Origin: CAZRCG01 sp964598565
GTDB taxonomy: Bacteria; Bdellovibrionota; UBA2394
NCBI GenBank assembly: GCA_964598565.1
Contig: CAZRCG010000002.1
Location: forward strand, 186,001 to 250,000
Direction: 5' to 3'
Length of the DNA stretch: 64,000 nt
The notes beneath the pieces were generated by a model that saw only the letters and a program-made list of their open reading frames with translations, did no database searches and had not been told where the DNA came from. Below, piece by piece: positions 1-8,210 of this stretch. How positions within the stretch are numbered: position 1 is the stretch's first letter; the number at the start of each line of letters is the position of its first letter. The position numbers and the translations under genes were made by a program.

Positions 1-1406
1 AGATCCCTAAAGTTAAAGTCATCTAAATCCCCACTTTGTACCAGAAACTTCACGATTTCACGCTCATATTTATCGTCCGCACGGGACGGCTCGTTCTTGA
101 GTGCCAGCGCCTTCGACCCACTGGGTGGCGTGGGTCGAGCGGCCGTAAGGACGGGCTCCTGCAAGACCAATCCTTCTGGCAAACCAAAACGCTGGGCAAT
201 GTCTCGCTTAAGAACGGTCTTTTGAATTTCGTCAGGGATCTGGTTCATTAAATCGACTAAGCCCCTAATTTCTTTACCTTTCGCCGTGGGCGACTTTGCC
301 GTTAAAACCTTAGACTCTACCAAATAGTCCAGTGCCGACCTGGCCGATTCGAAAACCTTTCTCAGCTCATTGCGTTTGGTCGTTAAGTCTTTCGAGGAAT
401 CATTCAAAAAGGCATCGGGGTCTTTACCCGTGGGAATGAGCGCCACCTTAGCCTCCACGCCCTCGCGAAAAAATAGAGCAAGGTTTCTCTCGGTGGCGGC
501 CAGACCTGCGGCATCCGAATCAAAGAGAGAAACGGCTTTTTGGGCCCACCGTTTGGCCAATCGAACTTGCTCTGTGGTTAAACTTGTCCCCATAGACCCT
601 ACAACATTCGTCACCCCGTACTGCATTAAGGCCAATACATCCATGTAGCCTTCGACAATAACGAGATACCCCTTTCTCGATGCGGCCTTTGATGCAAGAT
701 GCATGCCGTAAAACAGTCGACTTTTATCGAAGATCTTGGATTTCGGTGAATTGAGATATTTGGGCTGCTCATCTCCGAGGGAGCGAGCCCCAAAACCCTT
801 CACCGTGCCTTTCTCATCTAAAATGGGAAACAAGAGTCGCCCCTGAAAACGATCGACAAAGTCCCCTGAAGGCATGCGACTTAGAAGTCCCAACTGCGAC
901 GCTAAGTCTCGATTAAATGATTTTTGATGCAAGAAATTCGCAAGCTGATGGGAGGAGTGGGCTCCAAGATGGGCCCCTAACCGAAAGCTTTCCCAGAGGT
1001 CTTCAGGAACGGAACGTCGCACAAGATAATCACGAAAACCCTGACCAGACTTCGATCGTAAGTTCTCTGAAAAAAAATCGGCCGATGCTTGAAGAATAGC
1101 GATGCTTTCTTCCCATTGGGGATCTTTCTTAAAACGGTCGAGCTTAATTCCTGCTCTCTTAGCCGCTTCTTCCAAAGCTTGGTTAAAGTCCCATGCGTGA
1201 TACAACTGCAAAAATTTTAGCGCGTCGCCGCCCGCCTTACATCCAAAGCAGTGAAAGAGTTGTTTCGAAGGACTAACTGAAAAGGAGGGACTTTTTTCAG
1301 AATGAAAGGGACACAAGCCAAAAAAGTTTTGACCACTTTTTTTAAGTGCGACGACTTCTCCAATGATTTGAACGATATCAATCGCCTGACGCACGGCTTC
1401 GAGCAT
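1..1406 (-). CDS. dnaG: DNA primase DnaG, 5' part (C-terminus beyond window)
   Basis: DnaG makes the RNA primers for replication and works with the replicative helicase. The reading frame opens at an ATG whose first codon is at 1406, with an in-frame TAG four codons upstream, and stays open to base 1, so about 468 codons are present. The N-terminal zinc-binding domain is clear (CPFH, then FHCFGC with GGD after it, within the first 60 residues). The TOPRIM catalytic core follows, with the acidic motif VEGYMD near residue 250 and DSDAAG further on. The helicase-interacting C-terminus is cut off by the window edge. It follows rpsU and yqeY with a 21-base gap after yqeY, which matches the classical rpsU-dnaG-rpoD macromolecular-synthesis operon. 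rpoD would be expected just outside the window. The domain motifs are seen; the expectation of rpoD is inference. Confidence 0.97.
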   Translation of the reverse strand, partial: MLEAVRQAIDIVQIIGEVVALKKSGQNFFGLCPFHSEKSPSFSVSPSKQLFHCFGCKAGGDALKFLQLYHAWDFNQALEEAAKRAGIKLDRFKKDPQWEESIAILQASADFFSENLRSKSGQGFRDYLVRRSVPEDLWESFRLGAHLGAHSSHQLANFLHQKSFNRDLASQLGLLSRMPSGDFVDRFQGRLLFPILDEKGTVKGFGARSLGDEQPKYLNSPKSKIFDKSRLFYGMHLASKAASRKGYLVIVEGYMDVLALMQYGVTNVVGSMGTSLTTEQVRLAKRWAQKAVSLFDSDAAGLAATERNLALFFREGVEAKVALIPTGKDPDAFLNDSSKDLTTKRNELRKVFESARSALDYLVESKVLTAKSPTAKGKEIRGLVDLMNQIPDEIQKTVLKRDIAQRFGLPEGLVLQEPVLTAARPTPPSGSKALALKNEPSRADDKYEREIVKFLVQSGDLDDFNFRD

Positions 1407-1427
1407 CTGGGGAGTCTAGCTCAATTC

Positions 1428-1889
1428 TCAGCCTGCAGGCAGAAGCTTTTGAACTCTTTCGGTGACTTTTTTGCCATCGGCGCGCCCCACCACTTTGGGT
1501 TTCAGATCTTTCATGACTTTGCCCAAATCTTTGATCGACGTGGCCCCCACAGAGCTTATCGCCGTTTTAATCAAGGCATCGAGCTCATCATCATTAAACG
1601 GTTTGGGCAAAAACGAAGAAATCACTTCGATTTCTCGCTCTTCTTTGTCTGCCGCCTCTGTTCGACCATGCTCTTTAAACTGACTGGCTGAATCGCGTCG
1701 TTGTTTAATGAGAGACTGGAAAACCTGAAACGCTTCATCTTCGGTCAGCTCTTGCTGTTCTTTCTCAACAAATTTGTATTTCAGAGCCGATTTCATCGCA
1801 CGTAAGCAATCGAGACGAACTTGGTCTCGCGCCCTCATCGCATCTTTAATGGCTTCGCTGATTTGGTTTTCTAATGCCAACATGATCAA
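1428..1889 (-). CDS. yqeY: GatB/YqeY domain protein
   Basis: This 153-residue protein belongs to the YqeY family, which resembles the C-terminal tRNA-binding domain of the amidotransferase subunit GatB. Its exact cellular role is not settled. The family pattern is easy to see: an N-terminal helix with DAMRARD and LDCLRAMKSALKY, a central run of charged helices with LIKQRRDSASQF, and a C-terminal part with IKDLGKVMKDLKPK and GRADGKKV. The length is normal for the family. Two ATG codons lie close together at the start, so the true start could be two codons later. It sits between rpsU and dnaG with gaps of 22 and 21 bases and so is almost certainly cotranscribed with them. This arrangement is common in Gram-positive and deltaproteobacterial genomes. 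Confidence 0.93.
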   Translation of the reverse strand: MIMLALENQISEAIKDAMRARDQVRLDCLRAMKSALKYKFVEKEQQELTEDEAFQVFQSLIKQRRDSASQFKEHGRTEAADKEEREIEVISSFLPKPFNDDELDALIKTAISSVGATSIKDLGKVMKDLKPKVVGRADGKKVTERVQKLLPAG

Positions 1890-1911
1890 AATATCGAAAG
1901 ACCGGGAACGA

Positions 1912-2106
1912 TCAACTTGGACGTTTTGTCGTACGTTGAGAGCGCTTCACGGCGGCGATAGCTTTTCTCTTTCGCTTTTGAGAAGGCTTCTCGAAAAACT
2001 CTCTCTTACGTAATTCTGTCAATACACCGGATTTTTCGACCAACTTCTTGAAGCGTTTGATCGCCCCTTCAATGGATTCATTATCTCGAACTCGTACAAA
2101 CGTCAT
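1912..2106 (-). CDS. rpsU: 30S ribosomal protein bS21
   Basis: bS21 is a small basic protein of the 30S subunit that helps initiation by sitting near the anti-Shine-Dalgarno region of 16S rRNA. The 64-residue product shows the family core: NESIEGAIKRFKKLVEKSGVL, then the RKREFFEKPS block, followed by a Lys/Arg-rich tail. The length is normal. The gene begins 50 bases after the stop of the hisD-like gene and leads into yqeY and dnaG, the usual first-gene position of the macromolecular-synthesis operon. I see no separate strong promoter in the short gap before it, so it may be read through from murA and hisD, although the gap could hold a weak one. Confidence 0.96.
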   Translation of the reverse strand: MTFVRVRDNESIEGAIKRFKKLVEKSGVLTELRKREFFEKPSQKRKRKAIAAVKRSQRTTKRPS

Positions 2107-2156
2107 AGGCGAAAAATCTAGGTCGCCTTGCCCTTATGGTCAATGATTTTGGCTTT

Positions 2157-3467
2157 CTATTTGCCCGCCCGAGCCGTGAAGGTCCCCACGTGGGTCGTAA
2201 AACCCTCTTCTTTCGCCAGCCGCAGAGACTCCTGCTCATGGCGCTCTAAGGCCGATTTATCCATTTCTAGAATGGTAAAGCGTCTCACAAACGACAGAGG
2301 CGACATCGACATCATAAACTGGGCGGTTCCCAAGGTGTTGACGAGCCCAGACGGGGCTCCAAAAATATCAAGGCCCACAGGAGGTGTATTGTGACCCAAT
2401 AGAACCGTTCCTACAGAATCGACCAACGGAATGAGGTCTTGAGCACCATCGACGACCAAACAAAGCACGCTGGGCGCCATTCGATTGATATGGCGAAGAG
2501 ACTCGCGATTTGATTTCACCTGAAAAAAGTAGGTCTTTTGATCCAGGCACTGGCGAATGGATATTTGTTCTTCTTGAGAACGTACCCCCTGCATCATAAC
2601 GGCAATCTGATCGATTAATTTCTCGTGCCACTCTCGGTCGGGATGAAAGACGTAAATCTCGGCCTGAGAATCTAAATCGGCCCTCGCCACGATATCGGCC
2701 GCCACCCGGAAGAGATCGGTTGTCGAATCACAGACAAAAGCTGTTTCAAGCGGCCCCGAAAGCGTATCGATACCCACGTACCCCATAAGACGCATCTTTG
2801 CGACCGCCGACAGATTGCCTCCAGACCCTACAATCTTTTGAACGGGCGGACTATATTTGGTGCCAAACGCCAACGCGCAGAGCCCGCCCGTAGACCCCGC
2901 TAATACAATCGATTCAATTTTCAGAAGTTTGGCACAGTAGAGCAATGAAAAGTCGACATAGGGCTTTTCTAAATGTTTCTTTGGCGGCGTTGCGACGATG
3001 AGTTCTTTGACGCCGGCTTCACGCGCAGGAATGCCGCACAAGAGAAGTGTCATGAAGTGATTGACTCGCCCTCCCGGAACATAAATTCCCACTCTGTCTA
3101 GCGGACGCACTTCTGTGCCCCAGTAAACGCCTGCTTCGTCGTTCATTCGCATCGATGACAATCGAAGTTCGTCTTGAAATCGCTCCATTCGAGACTTTGC
3201 AGAATCAATCGCTTTACGCACCAAAGCATCCACTTTCTTGTGAGACGATTTAATCCAGTCAGGATCGACCCAAAGATCTTCTTCACGTAATCGCAGCTCA
3301 TCATATTCGTCGGCCCAGCGAAGTAGCGCCTGCTCTTTCTCTTGTCGATAAACGGCGATTGTTTTATCGACTTCGGCGGCTCTTTCATCCAACAAGGTCC
3401 AACGTCGCTGACTAATTTCACTCACCAATAGTTCGAAGTCAGCGCTGCCCTCTTTTAAAATTCTCAT
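2157..3467 (-). CDS. HisD-like protein lacking catalytic residues
   Basis: By length (436 residues) and overall pattern this is a histidinol dehydrogenase homologue. The central Rossmann-like part is recognisable (VGIYVPGG, GSTGGLCALAFGT, VGIDTLSGP). Compared with the E. coli enzyme as remembered, nearly every catalytic position is changed. The zinc-ligand segment SQAEHG reads AADIVARADLDSQ near residue 262, losing Gln and His. The catalytic Glu-His pair of GPEHL is APSVL near residue 332. The TNH motif near residue 370 is PSG. The Asp before it and the C-terminal His (THVGTF) appear kept. Histidinol oxidation is therefore unlikely. It overlaps the murA stop by four bases (ATGA), no other histidine gene is nearby, and rpsU follows. 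A structural or regulatory role linked to murA is possible but is only inference. Confidence 0.85.
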   Translation of the reverse strand: MRILKEGSADFELLVSEISQRRWTLLDERAAEVDKTIAVYRQEKEQALLRWADEYDELRLREEDLWVDPDWIKSSHKKVDALVRKAIDSAKSRMERFQDELRLSSMRMNDEAGVYWGTEVRPLDRVGIYVPGGRVNHFMTLLLCGIPAREAGVKELIVATPPKKHLEKPYVDFSLLYCAKLLKIESIVLAGSTGGLCALAFGTKYSPPVQKIVGSGGNLSAVAKMRLMGYVGIDTLSGPLETAFVCDSTTDLFRVAADIVARADLDSQAEIYVFHPDREWHEKLIDQIAVMMQGVRSQEEQISIRQCLDQKTYFFQVKSNRESLRHINRMAPSVLCLVVDGAQDLIPLVDSVGTVLLGHNTPPVGLDIFGAPSGLVNTLGTAQFMMSMSPLSFVRRFTILEMDKSALERHEQESLRLAKEEGFTTHVGTFTARAGK

Positions 3468-4717
3468 TCACTTTCCCTTCGAATGGTTGCACCCAAACTC
3501 GATAACTTTTGTTCAAAGGACTCGTAACCACGATCGAGATGGTAGATACGTCTCACACGGCTCGTGCCTTGGGCGCGCAGGGCGGCTAGCACCAGGCTCG
3601 CCGATGCGCGTAAGTCAGATGCCATCACGGTGGCGCCGCTTAACATTGAGACTCCTTTCACCAGCGCTAAATTCCCCTTCACGTCGATATCGGCTCCCAT
3701 GCGACGAAGTTCGCCCACATGACCAAACCGATTTTCAAAAACAGACTCGCGAATAGGCGATACTCCATCGGCCACGGCAGCACAGGCCATGAACTGCGCC
3801 TGAGCATCGGTGGGAAATCCTGGAAAGGGCGCTGTCTCGATGGTAGTCGCCTTGAGACGAGCGGGTCCCGACAAACGTACAGAGCCATCCAATTCTTCAG
3901 TCTGGCATCCCATATCAGAAAATTTTTGCAAGACGCTGTTGAGAGTATCACGACGATACGGATGGCACTCCACCGTTCCTCCGGTGATGGCTGCTGAGGC
4001 TAAATAGGTGAGCAATTGAATTCGATCAGGCTGAATCTTCCATGTCATTCCTTTTAATCGAGCGACTCCCTGAATATGTAGACGATCGGTGCCAGCGCCC
4101 ACGATCTGCGCTCCCATCGCGGCAAGAGCTTCGCAGACTTCGACGACTTCGGGCTCTCGCGCCACATTTTCAAGCACGGTCTCCCCGTCGGCAAGAGCGG
4201 CCGCGCCTACGAGGTTGATAGTTCCTGTGACTGATGGAAAATGGCACACAAATCGAGTTCCCTTTAATCGGGACAAACCAGGCTTTACACGCGCTTTGAT
4301 ATAGCCCTCTTCGACTTTGATATCAGCGCCAAGGGCTTCAAGCCCCTTTAGATGAATATCCACTGGCCGTTCCCCGATAGCGCATCCACCGGGCAACGAG
4401 ACCTGCGCTTCGCCTGCGCGAGCGACCAATGGGCCCAAGACCAATATGGAGGCGCGCATCTTACGCACCCAATCGTAGGGAGCCACCACCGAGGTGATGG
4501 TGGGGCAGTGAAACGAGCCGTCTTCGCTGCGCACTCCAAGACCCTTTAAAACCTCGCGCAAACTCCGAATATCTTCCACATTAGGCAGCCGCTCAAAAAC
4601 AACTTTCTCATCGGTTAATAGACTCAGACACATTAAGGGAAGCGCAGCATTTTTAGCCGGGGGAATTTCCACACGACCGGCCAGCGGCTTGCTCCCTTCA
4701 ATTATAAGGCAATCCAT
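3464..4717 (-). CDS. murA: UDP-N-acetylglucosamine 1-carboxyvinyltransferase
   Basis: MurA transfers enolpyruvate from PEP to UDP-GlcNAc, the first committed step of peptidoglycan synthesis in the cytoplasm. The 417-residue length matches E. coli MurA (about 419). The N-terminal PPAKNAALP motif carries the conserved Lys and Asn. The active-site loop reads LPGGCAIGERPVD, so the PEP-binding, fosfomycin-reactive cysteine is present, unlike the Asp variant of some species. Repeated inside-out alpha/beta units (GTINLVGAA, FPTDAQAQ) continue to the end. It overlaps the next gene by ATGA, so the two are translationally coupled. The leader before it holds two competing stem-loops, annotated separately. 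Confidence 0.97.
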   Translation of the reverse strand: MDCLIIEGSKPLAGRVEIPPAKNAALPLMCLSLLTDEKVVFERLPNVEDIRSLREVLKGLGVRSEDGSFHCPTITSVVAPYDWVRKMRASILVLGPLVARAGEAQVSLPGGCAIGERPVDIHLKGLEALGADIKVEEGYIKARVKPGLSRLKGTRFVCHFPSVTGTINLVGAAALADGETVLENVAREPEVVEVCEALAAMGAQIVGAGTDRLHIQGVARLKGMTWKIQPDRIQLLTYLASAAITGGTVECHPYRRDTLNSVLQKFSDMGCQTEELDGSVRLSGPARLKATTIETAPFPGFPTDAQAQFMACAAVADGVSPIRESVFENRFGHVGELRRMGADIDVKGNLALVKGVSMLSGATVMASDLRASASLVLAALRAQGTSRVRRIYHLDRGYESFEQKLSSLGATIRRESE

Positions 4718-4758
4718 AGCGCATGGTACCGAGGCGCCCGCCTCACTGGCAAACGCTT

Positions 4759-4793
4759 AAAGGGCGCTACGATTCAGCGTCGCCCTTTCGGGC
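4759..4793 (-). promoter_or_regulatory. Overlapping stem-loops in the murA leader
   Basis: Reading the minus strand toward murA, a short hairpin GCCC-GAAA-GGGC (4793 to 4782) is followed by a longer inverted repeat AAAGGGCG/CGCCCTTT (arms 4788-4781 and 4766-4759, 14-base loop). The GGGC segment is used by both, so the two structures cannot form together. They lie 40-75 bases before the murA start. There is no run of U after the second stem, so it is not a standard intrinsic terminator. The repeats are seen; a leader-switch role is inference. Confidence 0.4.
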
Positions 4794-4904
4794 TAAACGG
4801 ACTTCTCTGATCGCGATTTCCAACCAATAAACACGTGATCTACAAATAAGATCGATTACGATATTTCTACTTGACCCAACCCCCTTCATGAGGGAAGGCA
4901 GGGC

Positions 4905-5951
4905 ATGATTGTACGTACAAGCTTATCCCTTTTTACAGCCGTCATTTTGGGCTTGGTGGTATCATCTGCCGCGGAGGCAATACCACAGCCCTATTTAGCC
5001 TATAAGCTTCAAAGAAAAATTAGGGAAAGTGACAGACTCCTCGTATGGACATTGCCCGATACTGTCGATGCGCCAAGGAATAGCGCTGAACCCGCTCAAA
5101 GGGTTATAGCTCTAGGAACAGAGACATCCGCTCATTCCATAAAAATTAACGAAACTTTCTATGCAGAAGAAGCTGGCTATGACGTGCCAACTAGCGATGG
5201 GTCCACGCAATTTCACCGCACCATCACGACTAAAATCTCAACTCCGCAAGGGCCATCGAAGATCCTATTTCAAATCGATACAACCGACTCACAACTCAAG
5301 TTTTGCAACAGGACAGAAACATCGTTTCATAAGATGAGTCTTACCAGGCTTAAACCTCTTTATTTCGCTCTCCCAGCTCATTTTCAAAAAGTGGAGCTCG
5401 GCCTTCAACCTCACGCTACCCCTTCCCATATCCAGTTTTATCAAAGTGCAGTGAATCTAATAGTGAGGGGCAATCACACAGGCCGGGCTGGAGTAGGCTA
5501 CACCGATCGTAGTCCTGATACTTCTGTTACTCGATACCATCTTTATGCTTTGGAACCCGCTTACCTGACGGATGGCAACTCCAAGGAGAGTGAGGCGTCG
5601 GGGTGGAGGCTTATCTTCTGGCTCAAAGGTACCGCAGAAGAGTCACGGGTTGTCTATCGCGCGCCCTCTATCACCCAGGACAAATCGCCCCGCGAATTTT
5701 ATTCACCTCTGATGACCCCTCCAGAAGTCGCTCAGCCCGTCGATCAAAAATTGGCGGCATTTTCTCATCCTCCGGTCATTGCACTCCCATTTAACGGCCG
5801 AGTACCAGCTCATTTGTCTCAAACAATTGATTTAAGGCGTTTTCTCCACCACTCGCTTGCCGATCTGAATCAGTCTTATCGTTGGGGTATCCCACCACAG
5901 ACATGTCATACAATAATTGAAAGTCTTGGACTGGTAGCTCGCTATATGTGA
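4905..5951 (+). CDS. Predicted secreted protein of unknown function
   Basis: I do not recognise this 348-residue protein. It begins with a clear signal peptide: a basic start, a hydrophobic stretch (LFTAVILGLVVSS) and a likely cleavage site after AEA near residue 25. The mature part is mixed, without obvious repeats or further membrane segments, and contains few cysteines (FCNRTE, QTCHT). A purine-rich GAGGGAAGG stands about 7 bases before the ATG. It is the only plus-strand gene in the first 10 kb and lies between prmC and murA, which are both on the minus strand. Its end is 12 bases from the prmC stop, so the two genes converge. It is likely exported to the periplasm or outside the cell. 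It may have been inserted into an otherwise co-directional block. Confidence 0.75.
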   Translation: MIVRTSLSLFTAVILGLVVSSAAEAIPQPYLAYKLQRKIRESDRLLVWTLPDTVDAPRNSAEPAQRVIALGTETSAHSIKINETFYAEEAGYDVPTSDGSTQFHRTITTKISTPQGPSKILFQIDTTDSQLKFCNRTETSFHKMSLTRLKPLYFALPAHFQKVELGLQPHATPSHIQFYQSAVNLIVRGNHTGRAGVGYTDRSPDTSVTRYHLYALEPAYLTDGNSKESEASGWRLIFWLKGTAEESRVVYRAPSITQDKSPREFYSPLMTPPEVAQPVDQKLAAFSHPPVIALPFNGRVPAHLSQTIDLRRFLHHSLADLNQSYRWGIPPQTCHTIIESLGLVARYM

Positions 5952-5963
5952 CCTCATTTAGGA

Positions 5964-6929
5964 TTACAAACTCTTCATCGCCATCAAAACACAGCCTCGT
6001 TCTATCCAGCGCAGGTCTTTACACGGCCGCAAAAGCTGTAATGACTGAATATCTTGTCGTTGCTTTTCCGAGTAGGTTTCTAAAATTAGAGCTCCGTCGT
6101 CGGAAAGCAGGGGAAACCAATACTCCAAAATGGCCCGATAAAATATGAGACCACCTTCGCCACCATCGAGGGCACTCATTGGCTCAAAATCTTTAATGTC
6201 GTCTACCAACGATTTCAGATCTGCAGTTGGAATATAGGGAGGATTAGAAATGATTAAATCAAAAAACAAAGGAGCCTGTGAAGTCGACTGTCTTGCAAAA
6301 TCGAGCAGTGAAGGGCCCTTTATAATATCTCCCTCGATAAGATGAACCCGATCTTCTGAAAGATTGAGATTCTTTCGATTGCGATAGGCGACTTCAAGAG
6401 CCGCGCGAGATTTATCGAGCGCCCAGACCTCTATAATTGGATAGAGCTTTGCCAACGTCAGAGCTAAACAGCCGGACCCCGTACCAAGATCGAGCACTCT
6501 CAAAGGGGCCGACGGCCCTAACCGAGGCGGTTCTAATCTGAGCGACTCTGATCGATGCGACTCCGATGGGCGCGCCTCTATTGGAGCGACGGGTTTATGT
6601 AATGCCACAAATTCTTTTGCCGCTTCAATGAGCTCTTCAGATTCTGGCCTTGGAATTAACACCGAATCATTCAGCAAAAAATTAAAACCATAAAACTCCT
6701 TTGATTCTAGCAGATATGCCACAGGCTCATGCTTGAGTCGACGTGCCACTAACGATTCAACCGCTGCCATCTCTTTCGATGCAATCGGACGATCATCATG
6801 AAGAATCAGCGCTTCAGGTCGACATGAAAGACCGCGGGCTACCAAAAGTTTTGCTTCAAAATAAGCGCGATCGCCAGCGATGGCTTTCAGACGCTGGCCC
6901 ATTTGATTAACAAGATCTTTCACGGTCAC
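5964..6929 (-). CDS. prmC: Release factor glutamine methyltransferase PrmC
   Basis: PrmC methylates the Gln of the GGQ motif in release factors RF1 and RF2. The N-terminal helical domain is followed by a class I SAM-binding fold with VLDLGTGSGCLAL and the substrate-binding NPPY motif (LIISNPPYIP), both diagnostic. The 321-residue length is somewhat above the usual 275-290. The excess is a short low-complexity linker of Glu, Ser, Arg and Pro just before the SAM motif (around residues 125-150), built from near-repeats such as SESHRSES. It starts three bases after the stop of prfA, its own substrate gene, an arrangement found in many bacteria and strong evidence for the function. Confidence 0.95.
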   Translation of the reverse strand: MTVKDLVNQMGQRLKAIAGDRAYFEAKLLVARGLSCRPEALILHDDRPIASKEMAAVESLVARRLKHEPVAYLLESKEFYGFNFLLNDSVLIPRPESEELIEAAKEFVALHKPVAPIEARPSESHRSESLRLEPPRLGPSAPLRVLDLGTGSGCLALTLAKLYPIIEVWALDKSRAALEVAYRNRKNLNLSEDRVHLIEGDIIKGPSLLDFARQSTSQAPLFFDLIISNPPYIPTADLKSLVDDIKDFEPMSALDGGEGGLIFYRAILEYWFPLLSDDGALILETYSEKQRQDIQSLQLLRPCKDLRWIERGCVLMAMKSL

Positions 6930-6932
6930 ACT

Positions 6933-7994
6933 CTAAGCCTCTTGTGCGAGTTGCCGAGTATAATCGTCTTGTTGCAAGGCTGCGATAATCTCGTCGAGGT
7001 CGCCTTCCATCACAGACGACAAACGTTTGAGCGTAAAGTTAATCCGATGGTCCGTGAGCCTCTCCTGAGGAAAGTTATAGGTTCGAATGCGTTCGTTTCT
7101 CTCACCACTGCCGACCTGAGACTTTCTGTCAGCCGCTCGCTCACTAAACTGCTTCTCTCGCTCGGCATCAAGCAGCCGCGTTCTTAAAACCTTCATCGCC
7201 TTGGCCTTATTCTTAATTTGGCTGCGTTCGTCTTGGCAAATCACCACGGTATTGGTTGGCAGATGGACCACGCGCACGGCTGAGTCGGTTGTATTTACAC
7301 CTTGGCCCCCTTTACCACCCGACCGATAGACATCGATTCTCAAATCTTTATCGTTAATTGAAATGTCGCTCTCATCGGCTTCTGGCATAATCGCTACGGT
7401 CACCGTGGATGTATGAATACGGCCCGAAGCTTCTGTCACGGGAATACGCTGCACTCGATGAACGCCTGATTCATATTTAAGCGTATTGTAGACGTCGGCC
7501 CCCTCCATCGAAGCGATTACTTCTTTGTAACCCCCCTTCTCAGAGAAAGACTCATTCATAATTTCAACGTGCCAGTTCTTCTTAGCTGCGAAGCGGCTAT
7601 ACATTCGAAAGAGATCCATCACAAAAAGAGAGGCCTCATCGCCACCCGCTCCAGCTCGAATCTCTAAAATGATATTCTTTCCCGCAAAAGGGTCGGGGGG
7701 CAGAAGCCCCACCAAAAGCCGTCGTTCCAAGTCAGGAAGTTTGGTCTCTAACTCAGTAATTTCTTGACGGGCAAGCTCAGCAAACTCACCGCCCGCCGCC
7801 ATCATCGCCTTGGACTCTTCGAGATCTTTGGTAAGCGACAGGTACTCTTCAGCCAGGGCAACGACGGGCGAGAGCTGAGCTCTCTCTTGAGAGAGCTCGC
7901 GAAACCTATTGGCATTCTGAATGATTTCTGGATTGGCCAGCTCAGATGTAATATGCGCATAGCGGTCCAAAACTCTTTGAAGTCGCTCGCGCAC
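6933..7994 (-). CDS. prfA: Peptide chain release factor 1
   Basis: RF1 recognises UAA and UAG stop codons and triggers peptide release. The GGQ motif is present (SGGKGGQGVNTTDSAVR), and the stop-codon-reading tripeptide is PVT (RIPVTEASGRIH), the RF1 type rather than the SPF of RF2. The 353-residue length is normal. The GGQ glutamine would be methylated by the product of the following gene prmC. The gene begins 12 bases after the rpmE stop and is part of the rho-rpmE-prfA-prmC run. No internal frameshift is present, unlike the autoregulated prfB gene of many species. Confidence 0.97.
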   Translation of the reverse strand: MRERLQRVLDRYAHITSELANPEIIQNANRFRELSQERAQLSPVVALAEEYLSLTKDLEESKAMMAAGGEFAELARQEITELETKLPDLERRLLVGLLPPDPFAGKNIILEIRAGAGGDEASLFVMDLFRMYSRFAAKKNWHVEIMNESFSEKGGYKEVIASMEGADVYNTLKYESGVHRVQRIPVTEASGRIHTSTVTVAIMPEADESDISINDKDLRIDVYRSGGKGGQGVNTTDSAVRVVHLPTNTVVICQDERSQIKNKAKAMKVLRTRLLDAEREKQFSERAADRKSQVGSGERNERIRTYNFPQERLTDHRINFTLKRLSSVMEGDLDEIIAALQQDDYTRQLAQEA

Positions 7995-8006
7995 AATACA
8001 ACTGAA

Positions 8007-8210
8007 CTATTTCTTGGTGGCGTACTTTTTGCGGAATTTCTCGATACGACCTTCCGTGTCGATGAGCTTGACCGACCCTGTATAAAAAGGATGGCAAACA
8101 TTGCAAATTTCAACGTGAATATCGCGTCTGGTAGAAGCGGTTATAAATTGGTTACCGCAGTTACACGCGACTCGCGCTGGTCCATAGTTGGGATGAATAT
8201 CGGCTTTCAT
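8007..8210 (-). CDS. rpmE: 50S ribosomal protein bL31 (zinc-binding form)
   Basis: bL31 bridges the two ribosomal subunits. The 67-residue product is the zinc-binding (C+) form: a CNCG pair near residue 16 and CNVC near residue 37 supply four cysteines. The family core HPNYGPARV, then HPFYTGSVKLIDTEGRIEKFRKKY, is present. Its ATG overlaps the rho stop by four bases (ATGA), so translation is likely coupled to rho. In many bacteria a zinc-free paralogue replaces C+ bL31 under zinc starvation; none is seen in this window. Confidence 0.97.
   Translation of the reverse strand: MKADIHPNYGPARVACNCGNQFITASTRRDIHVEICNVCHPFYTGSVKLIDTEGRIEKFRKKYATKK

Noticed and set aside
5948..6148. A short plus-strand frame following the secreted protein gene
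   Set aside because: It lies wholly opposite the prmC C-terminus and has no sign of being coding.
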